Shown one piece after another: positions 7,471 to 15,865 of a stretch of DNA of 25,240 nt. The notes under the pieces were generated by a model. That model had not been told where the DNA came from, did not search any database, and was given only the letters and a program-made list of their open reading frames with translations. Each line of letters starts with the position of its first letter. Within the stretch, counting starts at the first letter, position 1. The stretch comes from Desulfobacterales bacterium (GTDB lineage Bacteria; Desulfobacterota; Desulfobacteria; Desulfobacterales; C00003060): positions 1-25,240 of the forward strand of contig JAUWXJ010000007.1 of NCBI GenBank assembly GCA_030616425.1, in the 5' to 3' direction. Both the position numbers and the translations under genes were made by a program.

Positions 7471-8250
7471 ATGAAAATAACCATACTGGGCTCGGGAACC
7501 TGTGTCCCCTCCTTGAAGAGGAGCAGTTGCTCGGTCCTTATTGAGATAGCCCAAAGCCTGCTTCTGTTTGATGCTGGAGCAGGTACCATGAGACGACTCC
7601 TTGAGGCCGGGGTCACCATTGATCAGCTTTCCCACATTTTCTTCAGCCATCTCCACCCAGACCATACGGCCGAGCTAGTCACTTTCTTATTTGCCACCAA
7701 GTACCCGTACACCTACAGGCGACGGAAGCCATTTACCATTGTGGCGGCTGAGGGATTTTTAGATTTTTATGAAAGACTGAAATCTGCTTACGGGGAATGG
7801 ATTGAACTGGCACCAGGTCTCATGGACATCACAGAGCTCGACACCAAGAAGCGTGATCACCTCGATTTCGGCCAGTTCGATGTGGACAGCCTTCCAATGG
7901 ACCATACGGATAAGAGCCTGGCCTACCGGATCACTGCACCCGACAATAGATCCGTTGTCTATTCAGGGGATACCGATCTTTGCGACAACTTAGTGACGCT
8001 GGCAAAAGGGGTGGACGTCCTGATCTGTGAATCTGCCCTTCCGGACGAGATGAAGGTCCCTGGACATCTTACGCCGTCTCTGGCCGGTCAGATCGCGACC
8101 CGGGCCCGCGTGAAAAAGCTCGTACTCACCCACTTTTACCCTGAATGCGATGGAGTCGATGTAGCCAAGGAGTGCCGAAAGACCTACCAAGGCCCTCTTG
8201 TCCTGGCAGAGGATCTTATGGAGATAGAGCTACCAACCGCGCTCATATAA
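7471..8250 (+). CDS. MBL-fold metallo-hydrolase, RNase Z-like
   Basis: A 259-residue metallo-beta-lactamase-fold protein. It opens MKITILGSGTCVPSLKRSSC, the glycine-rich first strand of the RNase Z/ElaC-like branch. It has the zinc motif HLHPDH at residues 60-65, a third metal ligand region in DSLPMDHTDKSLAYR, VVYSGDTDLCDNL with the bridging aspartate, and a late LTHFYPE histidine. The long exosite arm needed by tRNA-processing RNase Z is not evident, so tRNA 3' processing should not be assumed. The substrate is unknown: a phosphodiester, a cyclic nucleotide or another ester are all possible. ATG at 7471 follows GAGGTG. The gene lies 32 bp before the Gdt1-like transporter on the same strand and may form a two-gene operon with it. 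Confidence 0.85.
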   Translation: MKITILGSGTCVPSLKRSSCSVLIEIAQSLLLFDAGAGTMRRLLEAGVTIDQLSHIFFSHLHPDHTAELVTFLFATKYPYTYRRRKPFTIVAAEGFLDFYERLKSAYGEWIELAPGLMDITELDTKKRDHLDFGQFDVDSLPMDHTDKSLAYRITAPDNRSVVYSGDTDLCDNLVTLAKGVDVLICESALPDEMKVPGHLTPSLAGQIATRARVKKLVLTHFYPECDGVDVAKECRKTYQGPLVLAEDLMEIELPTALI

Positions 8251-8282
8251 AAAAACGCTTGCGGGCTTAAGAGGAGGCTTCT

Positions 8283-8564
8283 GTGATGGACATTAGGGTA
8301 TTCTTTACAACTTTTGGGATGATATTCCTTGCCGAACTCGGGGATAAGACACAACTCGCCACGCTTTCTTTTGCTGCCGAGAGCAAATCGCGGCTTGCTG
8401 TATTCTTGGGCTCCGCGGGCGCCCTGGTTCTTACCTCCCTGTTGGCTGTTGGGCTTGGAGCGGGACTGGGCAGGCTCATCCCGGCCAATTATATCAAGAT
8501 AGGAGCCGGCGCGCTTTTTGTCCTATTAGGGCTGTGGATGATATTTTTTCCAGGAACAAAGTAG
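8283..8564 (+). CDS. TMEM165/Gdt1 family (UPF0016) membrane protein, single-repeat form
   Basis: A protein of about 93 residues with three hydrophobic segments and the family motif ELGDKTQLATLSF near residues 18-30, which provides the acidic ion-binding site. Family members exchange Ca2+ or Mn2+ for protons across a membrane. Most carry two copies of the motif; this one has only one, so it would have to act as a homodimer or with a second half-size partner, as reported for other short bacterial members. No second half is seen next to it. Both GTG (8283) and ATG (8286) are possible starts after AGGAGG at 8272-8277. It lies downstream of the MBL-fold gene and converges on serC. Confidence 0.85.
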   Translation: MMDIRVFFTTFGMIFLAELGDKTQLATLSFAAESKSRLAVFLGSAGALVLTSLLAVGLGAGLGRLIPANYIKIGAGALFVLLGLWMIFFPGTK

Positions 8565-8624
8565 AATTACGAACAACAGGCTGTTTGCAAAAACGTAGCA
8601 AAGTGACTTCCCCGTGAACGGATC

Positions 8625-9710
8625 TCAGCCGTTTTTTCGGGCGAATTCTTCCATGAAATCGACCAGGGCCTTTATTCCGTCGAGGCCTGTAGCATTATAG
8701 ATGGAGGCCCTGCACCCTCCGACCGAACGGTGCCCCTTAAGTCCGCCCAGGCCGTGCTCAAGGGCCTGCTGCACAAATTGTTTTTCCAAATCCTCGCTGG
8801 GGAGACGAAAGGTCACATTCATTACAGATCGGCTCTCCTTTTCCGCGGTTCCTTTATAAAATCCGGACTCATCGATCACCCGGTAAAGGAGGCTGGCCTT
8901 TTCCCGGTTGATTTCCTCCATTTTTTCAAGCCCGCCAATGGTCTCCTCCAGCCATTTTAGCACCAGTTGAAGCGTGTAGATGGCAAAACAGGGAGGCGTG
9001 TTGAACATAGAGTTGGACTCCAAGAAGGTCGTATACTTGAGCAACGTAGGGAGGTGCTGAGGGACCCGATCCACCATATCCTGACGAATAATGACCAATG
9101 TGGCTCCTGCTGGTCCCAGGTTCTTTTGAGCTCCGGCATAGATCAACCCAAAAGGGGAGACATCAAAGGGCCGACTCATGATGTCTGAAGACATGTCACA
9201 TATGAGAGGAACCCCGCCAGTGTCAGGAAAAGATGCCCACTGCGTACCCTTGATCGTATTGTTGGAAGTGATGTGGGTATAAGCTGCGTCAGGGCTGAAG
9301 TGAATATTCCTGGGAATATAGGAAAAGTTCTTGTCTTCAGATGAGGCTGCCACCTTGACCGTCTTTCCCTGAGCCTTGGCCTCTTTGATCGCCTTAGTGG
9401 CCCAAGTCCCGGTGTTTACATAATCGGCCGACTGGCCCTCGAGGAGCAAGTTCATGGGAATCATGCAAAACTGCAAGCTTGCTCCACCTTGAAGGAACAG
9501 TACGTGGAAGCCCTCATCGAGTCGAAGAAGTCGTCTAACACGCTCTGTGGCGTCCACCATGACTTCATCAAACCATTTTGATCGATGGCTCACTTCCGTG
9601 ATAGACATGCCTGACCCTTTGAAATTTAGAAACTCTCCCTGAATCTCCTCCAAAACCGGTAAGGGAAGAGCAGCCGGGCCTGCATTGAAGTTGTAGATCC
9701 TCTCTTTCAT
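8625..9710 (-). CDS. serC: Phosphoserine aminotransferase
   Basis: A 361-residue class V PLP-dependent aminotransferase that converts 3-phosphohydroxypyruvate and glutamate to O-phosphoserine and 2-oxoglutarate, the second step of serine biosynthesis. It opens YNFNAGPAALPLPVLEE, followed by GSGMSITEVSHRS, FLQGGASLQF, the PLP lysine K196 in YAGAQKNLGPAG, and the C-terminal KGHRSVGGCRASIYNA. The length is normal for SerC. The ribosome site AGGAGG lies just before ATG at 9710. It is divergent from serA, the enzyme that makes its substrate, across a 159-bp shared upstream region, so the two are probably controlled together. Confidence 0.97.
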   Translation of the reverse strand: MKERIYNFNAGPAALPLPVLEEIQGEFLNFKGSGMSITEVSHRSKWFDEVMVDATERVRRLLRLDEGFHVLFLQGGASLQFCMIPMNLLLEGQSADYVNTGTWATKAIKEAKAQGKTVKVAASSEDKNFSYIPRNIHFSPDAAYTHITSNNTIKGTQWASFPDTGGVPLICDMSSDIMSRPFDVSPFGLIYAGAQKNLGPAGATLVIIRQDMVDRVPQHLPTLLKYTTFLESNSMFNTPPCFAIYTLQLVLKWLEETIGGLEKMEEINREKASLLYRVIDESGFYKGTAEKESRSVMNVTFRLPSEDLEKQFVQQALEHGLGGLKGHRSVGGCRASIYNATGLDGIKALVDFMEEFARKNG

Positions 9711-9869
9711 TTCAACCTCCTGGGTTTTGCGGCGAAGCTATAGGCAAAAGGTCTGGGGTGTCAAGGAGAAAAGTGGTGATTTGGGCAAGAGACTCTTGAC
9801 AAGCCACTGGCCTTGAAAGTAAAAGTGGCAATTTGAAACAGTGAAAAAAACGGCGAAGGAGAAGCAAAA

Positions 9870-11450
9870 TTGAAAGTCCTGGTAAGTGACAAGCTGGCAG
9901 AAGTCGGGGTCAAGATGTTTAAAAAAACCAAGGGTATCAAGGTCGATGTAAAAGTCGGCCTTACACCTAAGGAGTTAAAGGCCATCATAAAAGGCTACGA
10001 AGCCCTGGTTATAAGGAGTGCTACAAAGGTGACCAAGGACATCCTCAAGGCCGCTGGTCGTCTGAAAGTAATAGGGCGTGCTGGTATCGGGCTCGATAAT
10101 GTGGACATCCCTACAGCCACCAAACAAGGGATCGTGGTGATGAATACACCGAGTGGAAATGTAGTGACCACTGCTGAGCATACCATTGCCATGATGCTCG
10201 CCCTTTCCCGGAATATCCCTCAGGGTACTGCATCCTTAAAGGCTGGACGGTGGGAAAAGAAAAAACAGCAGGGTAGAGAGGTCTTCAAGAAAACCCTTGG
10301 GGTCATTGGCTACGGTCGAATCGGCAGTATTGTAGCCGACCGAGCCAGGGGACTCAAGATGAAGGGCATTGTACATGATCGTTCTGCAAACAAGGAGATG
10401 CTAGATCAGGTCGGCTTAGAGCTAGTCTCTTTGAAGGACCTTTACAACCGTTCTGACTACATCAGCGTTCATGTGCCCAAGTCAAAAGAAAACATCAGCC
10501 TCATCAACAAAAAGGCCTTCGACCAGATGAAGCCCGGTGTGATGATTATCAACTGCGCCCGGGGAGGTATCGTGAATGAAAAAGATCTGGTCGATGCCCT
10601 GAAGTCCGGCAAAGTGGGAGGCGCCGCCCTGGACGTCTTTGAAACCGAGCCTCCGGGTGCCTCTCCCCTTTTGAAATTCAATAACGTCATCTGCACCCCC
10701 CACCTGGGGGCATCCACGGCTGAAGCCCAGACCAATGTGGCTGTGGCAGTGGCCGAACAGATCATCAGTTACCTTCAGACCGGCACAATAATTAATGCCG
10801 TCAACGTCCCATCGGTTAGTGGTGAATTGCTGGCTAAACTCCAGCCTTATTTGACCTTAGCTGAACGCATGGGTTGTCTCCAGGCCCAGCTCGCTGAAGG
10901 GTCTATTAAGGGAGTTACCATAAAATATCTAGGCGATTTTCTAGGCCTTGACATGAACCCTGTAACCACTGCTGGGATAAAAGGGCTACTCGCGCCGTTT
11001 CTCAAAGATGAAGTCAATTTTGTGAATGCCCCGGTGATTGCCAAGGAACGGGGAATCAAAGTCGTTGAGTCGCGCAGTGTAGAGGCCGAAGACTTCACTA
11101 ATCTCATCACGATTCATGCAACAGCCTCTAAAGGATCAAACACGGTTTCTGGAACCATATTCGGAAAGCGCGAGCCTAGAATTGTCAGGATCAACAACTT
11201 CAGACTCGAAGTCGTTCCCGAAGGTCACCTTCTTTTCATCCATAACTTGGACAAGCCGGGTGCCATCGGTAGCATTGGAACTGTGCTTGGGCGAAACAAG
11301 ATCAATATTGCTCGGATGCATGTGGGTCAAGAAAGGGATGGGGAGAGAAATGTGATACTCCTGGATACAGATACGCCTGCGCCACCCGAGACCATAGAGG
11401 AACTTCGAGCCCTTCCCTTGGTCAAGTCAGTAACCCCCCTTGAGCTGTAA
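9870..11450 (+). CDS. serA: D-3-phosphoglycerate dehydrogenase, type I with ACT domain
   Basis: A 526-residue enzyme that oxidises 3-phosphoglycerate to 3-phosphohydroxypyruvate with NAD+, the first committed step to serine. The Rossmann motif GYGRIG is at residues 147-152. The catalytic triad Arg231 (NCARGGIVNE), Glu260 (FETEPP) and His278 (CTPHLGAST) is intact. After the catalytic core come the ~130-residue intervening (ASB) domain of the type I long form and a C-terminal ACT domain (HNLDKPGAIGSIGTVLGRNK), the usual site of serine feedback control. TTG at 9870 is chosen because AAGGAG lies 8 nt before it and the protein begins correctly (KVLVSDKLAEVG). A weak TTGACA at 9796 might be a -35 box. 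It is divergent from serC. Confidence 0.97.
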   Translation: MKVLVSDKLAEVGVKMFKKTKGIKVDVKVGLTPKELKAIIKGYEALVIRSATKVTKDILKAAGRLKVIGRAGIGLDNVDIPTATKQGIVVMNTPSGNVVTTAEHTIAMMLALSRNIPQGTASLKAGRWEKKKQQGREVFKKTLGVIGYGRIGSIVADRARGLKMKGIVHDRSANKEMLDQVGLELVSLKDLYNRSDYISVHVPKSKENISLINKKAFDQMKPGVMIINCARGGIVNEKDLVDALKSGKVGGAALDVFETEPPGASPLLKFNNVICTPHLGASTAEAQTNVAVAVAEQIISYLQTGTIINAVNVPSVSGELLAKLQPYLTLAERMGCLQAQLAEGSIKGVTIKYLGDFLGLDMNPVTTAGIKGLLAPFLKDEVNFVNAPVIAKERGIKVVESRSVEAEDFTNLITIHATASKGSNTVSGTIFGKREPRIVRINNFRLEVVPEGHLLFIHNLDKPGAIGSIGTVLGRNKINIARMHVGQERDGERNVILLDTDTPAPPETIEELRALPLVKSVTPLEL

Positions 11451-11572
11451 GCTCGAATGATAATCCGCTGACCACTGACCGGCATCTTGACAATGTTGTC
11501 AACAGAACGTAAAATATAAAAAAATCGTATCAATTTAGCGCCTTGAAAAAAGCCACCTTTTGCTCACTTGGT

Positions 11573-11690
11573 GAGCCATTTTGGGATTCAGCATTCGCCC
11601 GGCTAAATTTTAAAAATTCGGGCTAACGCCCTCAAACAGTTTGAAATTTTTGACGCCAGGCTCATTCTGAATCTTTTTCCAAAATGGCTC
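11573..11690. repeat. Compound palindromic intergenic element
   Basis: Within the 353-bp gap between serA and the DUF1844 gene, 11573-11584 (GAGCCATTTTGG) pairs with the end at 11679-11690 (CCAAAATGGCTC), and GATTCAG pairs with CTGAATC further in. Inside lie two more hairpins: GCCCGGCTAAATTTT with AAAAATTCGGGC, and CAAACAGTTTG. The whole can fold as a cloverleaf-like or cruciform structure. A small hairpin GCTCAC/GTGAGC abuts it on the left. No coding frame is present. It resembles a MITE-like or REP-type element; whether it is repeated elsewhere in the genome cannot be seen. Confidence 0.65.
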
Positions 11691-11803
11691 AAAGTCGTTC
11701 GCAAAACAGCTTTTTTCAGCAGTTTTTAAAAAGGCTAAAGTGATACAAAAAATCGATATTGCTTCTTGTGTGAAACCGCAAAGCTTGCGTAAGGGAGGGA
11801 GTC

Positions 11804-12214
11804 ATGACAGAGGAAGAAAGGGGGTTTACTATTAAGGATAACCGGGCATTTTCCGCAGAAACCGGAGAACCCAAGACTGAGGAACCCCGGGAAGCCGAAG
11901 AGGAAAAGAAAGAGGAAAAGGAGGCAGCAGCGGGTGAGGCTGAGCCGGAAGCAGGCGAGGAGACCCAGCTTCCTGAGATCAATTTTTCCACCTTTGTCTT
12001 TTCGCTCAGTTCCTCAGCCTTTCTTCATTTTGGCGAGATACCAGACCCTTCAAGCGGCGAAAAGAAGAAAAACCTTCCTATGGCAAAACAAACCATTGAT
12101 ATCCTGGCCATGCTGGAAGAAAAGACAAGGGGAAACCTCTCGTCTGATGAGGAACAGCTTTTGAAGAACATCCTGTATGATTTGAGGATGCGTTACGTAA
12201 AAGAGACGCAATAA
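11804..12214 (+). CDS. DUF1844 domain-containing protein
   Basis: A 136-residue protein in two parts. Residues 1-55 are a low-complexity, very acidic linker rich in Glu and Ala (GEPKTEEPREAEEEKKEEKE). Residues 58-133 are the DUF1844 domain, with INFSTFVFSLSSSAFLHFGE, then MAKQTIDILAMLEEKTRGNL and SSDEEQLLKNILYDLRMRYV. The domain is widespread in Desulfobacterota and related phyla and has no established function. GGGAGG lies 5 nt before ATG at 11804. The protease gene follows 54 bp later on the same strand and may be in the same transcript. Confidence 0.9.
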   Translation: MTEEERGFTIKDNRAFSAETGEPKTEEPREAEEEKKEEKEAAAGEAEPEAGEETQLPEINFSTFVFSLSSSAFLHFGEIPDPSSGEKKKNLPMAKQTIDILAMLEEKTRGNLSSDEEQLLKNILYDLRMRYVKETQ

Positions 12215-12268
12215 AGACACAATATAGATGTGGGCGTGTGTCGCATCTCATCCATTAAGGGAGGAATA

Positions 12269-13744
12269 ATGATGACTTCGAACAAACCGGATAAGACGGG
12301 TACCTGGCGCCTTCCTGTTATGGGGGTGGTACTGGTCTCCATATTGGCAGGTATCTTCTTTGCCGCTGGTTTCAACATGACCCAAAACACGTCGGCTTTG
12401 AACCCGTCTTCAACCGTGATGGTTCCTGCCAATTTCACGGATGTGGCTATGGCTGTGAGTCCTGCCGTGGTCAATATTCGAGCCGAAAAGGTCATAAAGG
12501 GAGGTGGGGCGTTCAGACATTTTCAAAACCCCTTTGGGAAGGATGACCCTTTTCGTGATTTCTTTGAAAGATTTTTTGGGGACATGCCACGCCGCGAATT
12601 TAAACAGCGGAGCCTCGGTTCAGGGTTTTGCATAGATAAGGCGGGCTATATTGTGACCAATAATCATGTCATTGAGAACGCCGACAAGATCAAGGTTAAA
12701 TTAAAGAGCGGTAAGGAGTATGATGCCGAGATTGTTGGTCGAGACGCCAAGACCGACATTGCCTTGATCAAGGTAAAGTCCTGGCGAAACCTTCAGGCCG
12801 TAAAGTTGGGTGACTCAGATGCCCTGAAAGTGGGTGAGTGGGTTGTGGCTATCGGAAGCCCATTTGGGCTGGAACACACGGTAACGGCCGGTATCGTAAG
12901 CGCCAAGGGGCGTGTGATCGGCTCCGGACCGTACGATGATTTTATCCAGACAGATGCCTCCATTAATCCTGGAAATAGCGGGGGGCCGCTTATCAACATG
13001 AAAGGTGAGGTAGTAGGGATAAACACGGCTATCTTTTCCAGAAGCGGTGGAAACGTGGGGATCGGTTTTGCCATCCCGATCAACTTGGCCCGTGGAATCA
13101 TTGATCAACTCAAGGCCTCAGGTACAGTCACGCGGGGCTGGCTTGGTGTTAGCATCCAAGACCTGACTCCGGAGCTTGCCGAGTATTATGGTGTGAAAGA
13201 TGACAAGGGTGCACTGGTTGGGGAAGTTTTCAAGGGAGACCCTGCTGACAAAGCAGGGATCAAGCCAAAGGACGTAATCATTGAGGTGGATGGTAATAAG
13301 GTTGAGGACAGTCGGCAGCTGTCCCAAAAAATTGCCGGTGTCCCTGTGGGGGGGGAAATTACCGTTAAGGTGGTGAGGGATGGAAAGGAACATACCTTTC
13401 GAGTAAAAATTGCCAAACGCACAGAGGGCAAAGAAAGCCTTGCCTTGAAACAGCCCGTGGAAAAGACCGAACTGGGCATGACAGTCTCCACCCTGACAAG
13501 AGAGCTTGCCAGACGATACGCTATATCAGAGGACCAAGGTGTTGTGGTCGTGAGTGTAGAGCGGGGTGGCCCGGCTGACAAGGCCGATGTCCAAGAAGGG
13601 GATCTCATCCTCGAGATAGATCACAAGCCTATAAAGACCCTTGAGGATTATCAGTCACGGATCAAAAAAGTGAAAAAAGGGGATACTGTTCCCTTCCTTA
13701 TCAAGAGAAAAAGAGGTTTTTTCGCCCTTAACATAACCAAATAG
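12269..13744 (+). CDS. degQ: DegQ/HtrA (Do) family periplasmic serine endoprotease
   Basis: A 491-residue envelope quality-control protease of the trypsin fold. A single hydrophobic segment at residues 15-34 follows a basic N-terminus and acts as signal peptide or membrane anchor. The catalytic triad is complete: His133 in TNNHVI, Asp163 in KTDIALIK, Ser237 in GNSGGP. Two PDZ domains follow, about 290-385 (WLGVSIQDLTPELAEYYGV) and 400-491. Two PDZ domains put it with Do/DegP/DegQ-type proteins rather than one-PDZ DegS. The frame is open from GTG 12230, but GGGAGG directly before the ATG at 12269 decides the start. The symbol follows the common bacterial naming; DegP and DegQ cannot be told apart here. 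No conserved sigma-E site was seen. Confidence 0.94.
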   Translation: MMTSNKPDKTGTWRLPVMGVVLVSILAGIFFAAGFNMTQNTSALNPSSTVMVPANFTDVAMAVSPAVVNIRAEKVIKGGGAFRHFQNPFGKDDPFRDFFERFFGDMPRREFKQRSLGSGFCIDKAGYIVTNNHVIENADKIKVKLKSGKEYDAEIVGRDAKTDIALIKVKSWRNLQAVKLGDSDALKVGEWVVAIGSPFGLEHTVTAGIVSAKGRVIGSGPYDDFIQTDASINPGNSGGPLINMKGEVVGINTAIFSRSGGNVGIGFAIPINLARGIIDQLKASGTVTRGWLGVSIQDLTPELAEYYGVKDDKGALVGEVFKGDPADKAGIKPKDVIIEVDGNKVEDSRQLSQKIAGVPVGGEITVKVVRDGKEHTFRVKIAKRTEGKESLALKQPVEKTELGMTVSTLTRELARRYAISEDQGVVVVSVERGGPADKADVQEGDLILEIDHKPIKTLEDYQSRIKKVKKGDTVPFLIKRKRGFFALNITK

Positions 13745-13756
13745 GTTGGCCGGTCA

Positions 13757-13801
13757 AGCCCGTTGAGCTGGTTCTGAAAGGCAAAAACCGCCTGACGGGC
13801 T
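13757..13801. other. Hairpin between degQ and ispE
   Basis: AGCCCGT (13757-13763) pairs with ACGGGCT (13795-13801) around a 31-nt loop. No T-run follows on either strand, so it is not a classical terminator. It may mark the boundary between the protease transcript and the ispE operon. Confidence 0.35.
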
Positions 13802-13830
13802 AACGGGCAAAACCGGGTAACCGTGTACAT

Positions 13831-14682
13831 ATGAATACGCTGGTCATACCATCACCTGCCAAGATTAACCTCTTTCTAAAGGTGGTTGGGAGACGGCCTG
13901 ATGGATACCATGAAATCATAACCCTCCTCTCCAGGATTAGTCTCTTTGATACTGTCTTATTGGCCTTTGATCAACCCTCCATAAGCGTCGAGTGCTCTCA
14001 CCCCAGGGTACCGGAAGATAGAAACAATTTGGCATATCAGGCGGCCTCAGTCTTTCTTGATGCCCTGTCAACACAGGAAAGCGTGGGCATTTTCATTGAC
14101 AAGCAAATACCTGTGGCTGCAGGCCTTGGTGGTGGCAGCAGCAATGCTGCGGCCGTACTGATGGGTCTAAACCAGCACTATGAGTTTCCATTCAGCAACA
14201 AGGAACTTATGGAGATTGGGCTCAAGGTTGGAGCGGATGTCCCTTTTTTCTTGTTCAGGCATGTGGCAATTGCCCGCGGGATTGGAGATGATCTGGAGGT
14301 GTATGAAGGTCTGCCACCGCTGTCCGTGGTCTTGGTTTGCCCAAGATTCGAGGTGCCTACGGTCTGGGTTTACAAAAATCTAAATTTAAGATTGACAAAT
14401 TGTGAAAAAAATTATAAAAAACGGTTCCTTAACCAGGATTTTTCCCGTGTTAAGCACTTTTTGTGTAATGATTTAGAGCAAGTAACCATCGGGAAGTTTC
14501 CGGAGATAAAGAGCATCAAGAGGGCCCTCCTCGATCTCGGTGCTGAAATTGCTCTGATGTCTGGGAGCGGGCCAAGCGTGTTTGGCCTGTTCAAGGATGC
14601 ACAGCAGGCCACAAAGGCGAATCACAGCATAAGACATCGAGGAAGATGGAATACATTTCTGATCGATTTACTGCTCCCCTGA
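13831..14682 (+). CDS. ispE: 4-diphosphocytidyl-2-C-methyl-D-erythritol kinase
   Basis: A 283-residue GHMP kinase that phosphorylates CDP-methylerythritol at the 2-hydroxyl, the fourth step of the MEP isoprenoid pathway. It starts PSPAKINLFLKVVGRRPDGY with the substrate-binding lysine and aspartate. It has the GHMP ATP loop PVAAGLGGGSSNAAAV at residues 94-109, KVGADVPFF with the catalytic aspartate, and MSGSGPSVFGLF near the C-terminus. The length is normal. The ribosome site is weak (GGGTAA). tRNA-Gln begins 9 bp after its stop, followed by prs, rplY and pth, an order common in Desulfobacterota. Confidence 0.95.
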   Translation: MNTLVIPSPAKINLFLKVVGRRPDGYHEIITLLSRISLFDTVLLAFDQPSISVECSHPRVPEDRNNLAYQAASVFLDALSTQESVGIFIDKQIPVAAGLGGGSSNAAAVLMGLNQHYEFPFSNKELMEIGLKVGADVPFFLFRHVAIARGIGDDLEVYEGLPPLSVVLVCPRFEVPTVWVYKNLNLRLTNCEKNYKKRFLNQDFSRVKHFLCNDLEQVTIGKFPEIKSIKRALLDLGAEIALMSGSGPSVFGLFKDAQQATKANHSIRHRGRWNTFLIDLLLP

Positions 14683-14691
14683 TGAGCGTGC

Positions 14692-14766
14692 TGGGGTGTC
14701 GTCAAGTGGTAAGACACAGGATTTTGGTTCCTGCATTCGGAGGTTCGAATCCTCCCACCCCAGCCA
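14692..14766 (+). tRNA. tRNA-Gln (TTG)
   Basis: The acceptor TGGGGTG pairs perfectly with CACCCCA, followed by discriminator G and an encoded CCA at 14764-14766. The weak U1-A72 pair is a known identity element for glutaminyl-tRNA. The D-arm region is GTCAAGTGGTAAGAC, the anticodon loop ATTTTGGT gives anticodon TTG, and the T loop is TTCGAAT. It sits between ispE and prs and is probably cut from their transcript. Confidence 0.96.
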
Positions 14767-14793
14767 CGTGAGCTATTTCTCCTGGGTCCGTTG

Positions 14794-14813
14794 GGCAATG
14801 GCAAATCATTGCC
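14794..14813 (+). terminator. Short hairpin after tRNA-Gln, possible weak terminator or processing site
   Basis: GGCAATG (14794-14800) pairs with CATTGCC (14807-14813) across a six-base loop. A short T-rich stretch (GTTGCTGTTTTA) follows. The T-run is poor, so partial read-through into prs is likely. Confidence 0.35.
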
Positions 14814-14861
14814 GTTGCTGTTTTATGGTGTATCAGTCCTGCCAATCATTGTCGGTGACTC

Positions 14862-15800
14862 ATGCATAGCCTTGTTGTGTTTGCTGGAAACTCTAATATC
14901 GAATTGGCTGAGGATATCTGCCGTCACATCGGCATTAAGTTGGGTGACGCCCAAGTAAAGAGATTCAGTGACGGTGAAATTCAGATAGAAATCAGAGAGA
15001 ACGTTCGAGGCAAGGACGTATTTATCATACAGTCCATATGCGCCCCCGTAAACGACAATCTGGTGGAACTCTTGCTGATGATAGATGCCTTCAAGCGCGC
15101 ATCAACGCAGAGGATTACGGCAGCCATTCCGTATTACGGCTATAGCCGACAGGACAAGAAGGTGGCACCCCGTGTGCCGATTAGCGCAAAGCTGGTGGCT
15201 GACCTGCTAACGACAGCCGGCGCCCGCCGCGTGATCACCCTGGATCTTCATGCCGGCCAAATCCAGGGCTTTTTCAATATTCCTGTAGACAACCTCTTTG
15301 CAGCCCCGATTCTTTTGGACTATATCAAAAAGAGTTTTAAAGACGATACAGTCATTGTTTCTCCAGACGCAGGGGGCGTGGAAAGGGCCAGGGCCTTTGC
15401 CAAGCGTCTCGATGCTCAGCTGGCCATCATCGACAAAAGACGTGAGGCTCCCAACAAGGCCGAGGCCATGAATGTTGTAGGTGATGTTCAGGGAAAGATC
15501 GCTATTATCTTGGATGACATGGTGGATACCGGAGGTACTCTTACACAAGCAGCTGGGGCCCTGAAAAAACATGGAGCTTTGGAGGTTCATGCCTGCTGTG
15601 CCCATGCCGTGCTTTCAGGTCCTGCCATAGAGAGGATTGATGATTCGGAGATTCAAACTCTTACGGTTACAAATACTATCCCTCTGAATGAAAAGGCCAG
15701 GAGGAGTGATAAGATCTGCGTATTGTCCGTGTCCAAGCTTTTGGCAGAAGCGATTCATCGTTCTCACACAGGGAGTTCGGTCAGCTCCCTCTTCGTATAA
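14862..15800 (+). CDS. prs: Ribose-phosphate pyrophosphokinase (PRPP synthetase)
   Basis: A 312-residue class I PRPP synthetase that makes PRPP from ribose-5-phosphate and ATP for nucleotide, His, Trp and NAD synthesis. It shows VVFAGNSNIELAEDI at the N-terminus, RFSDGEIQIEI, the flexible-loop region YYGYSRQDKK at 91-100, the metal/ATP-binding DLHAGQIQGFF at 128-138, and the PRPP signature DDMVDTGGTL at 218-227. The length and the NTIPLNEKAR C-terminal region are typical of Prs. Its upstream region carries no strong ribosome site. The stop codon lies inside a hairpin that leads into the rplY leader. Confidence 0.97.
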   Translation: MHSLVVFAGNSNIELAEDICRHIGIKLGDAQVKRFSDGEIQIEIRENVRGKDVFIIQSICAPVNDNLVELLLMIDAFKRASTQRITAAIPYYGYSRQDKKVAPRVPISAKLVADLLTTAGARRVITLDLHAGQIQGFFNIPVDNLFAAPILLDYIKKSFKDDTVIVSPDAGGVERARAFAKRLDAQLAIIDKRREAPNKAEAMNVVGDVQGKIAIILDDMVDTGGTLTQAAGALKKHGALEVHACCAHAVLSGPAIERIDDSEIQTLTVTNTIPLNEKARRSDKICVLSVSKLLAEAIHRSHTGSSVSSLFV

Positions 15801-15850
15801 GATCGCTTCCCGATCTTATATCAAGCTATAAAATCGCGGAGCGATTTTAT
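15796..15850 (+). promoter_or_regulatory. Two tandem perfect hairpins at the prs/rplY junction
   Basis: Hairpin 1 pairs TATAAGATCG (15796-15805) with CGATCTTATA (15811-15820) and includes the prs stop codon. Hairpin 2 pairs ATAAAATCGC (15828-15837) with GCGATTTTAT (15841-15850) around GGA and ends one base before the AAGGAG of rplY. Both stems are 10 bp and without mismatch. Their position suggests RNA processing, attenuation or control of L25 translation; that is inference. Confidence 0.6.
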
Positions 15851-15865
15851 CAAGGAGAAAACTCA

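Noticed and set aside
9796..9824. Sigma-70 type promoter for serA
   Set aside because: TTGACA is good, but no acceptable -10 box lies 16-18 bp downstream.
15207..15605. 132-codon minus-strand frame opposite prs
   Set aside because: It is a shadow of the strongly conserved prs frame and has no protein character of its own.
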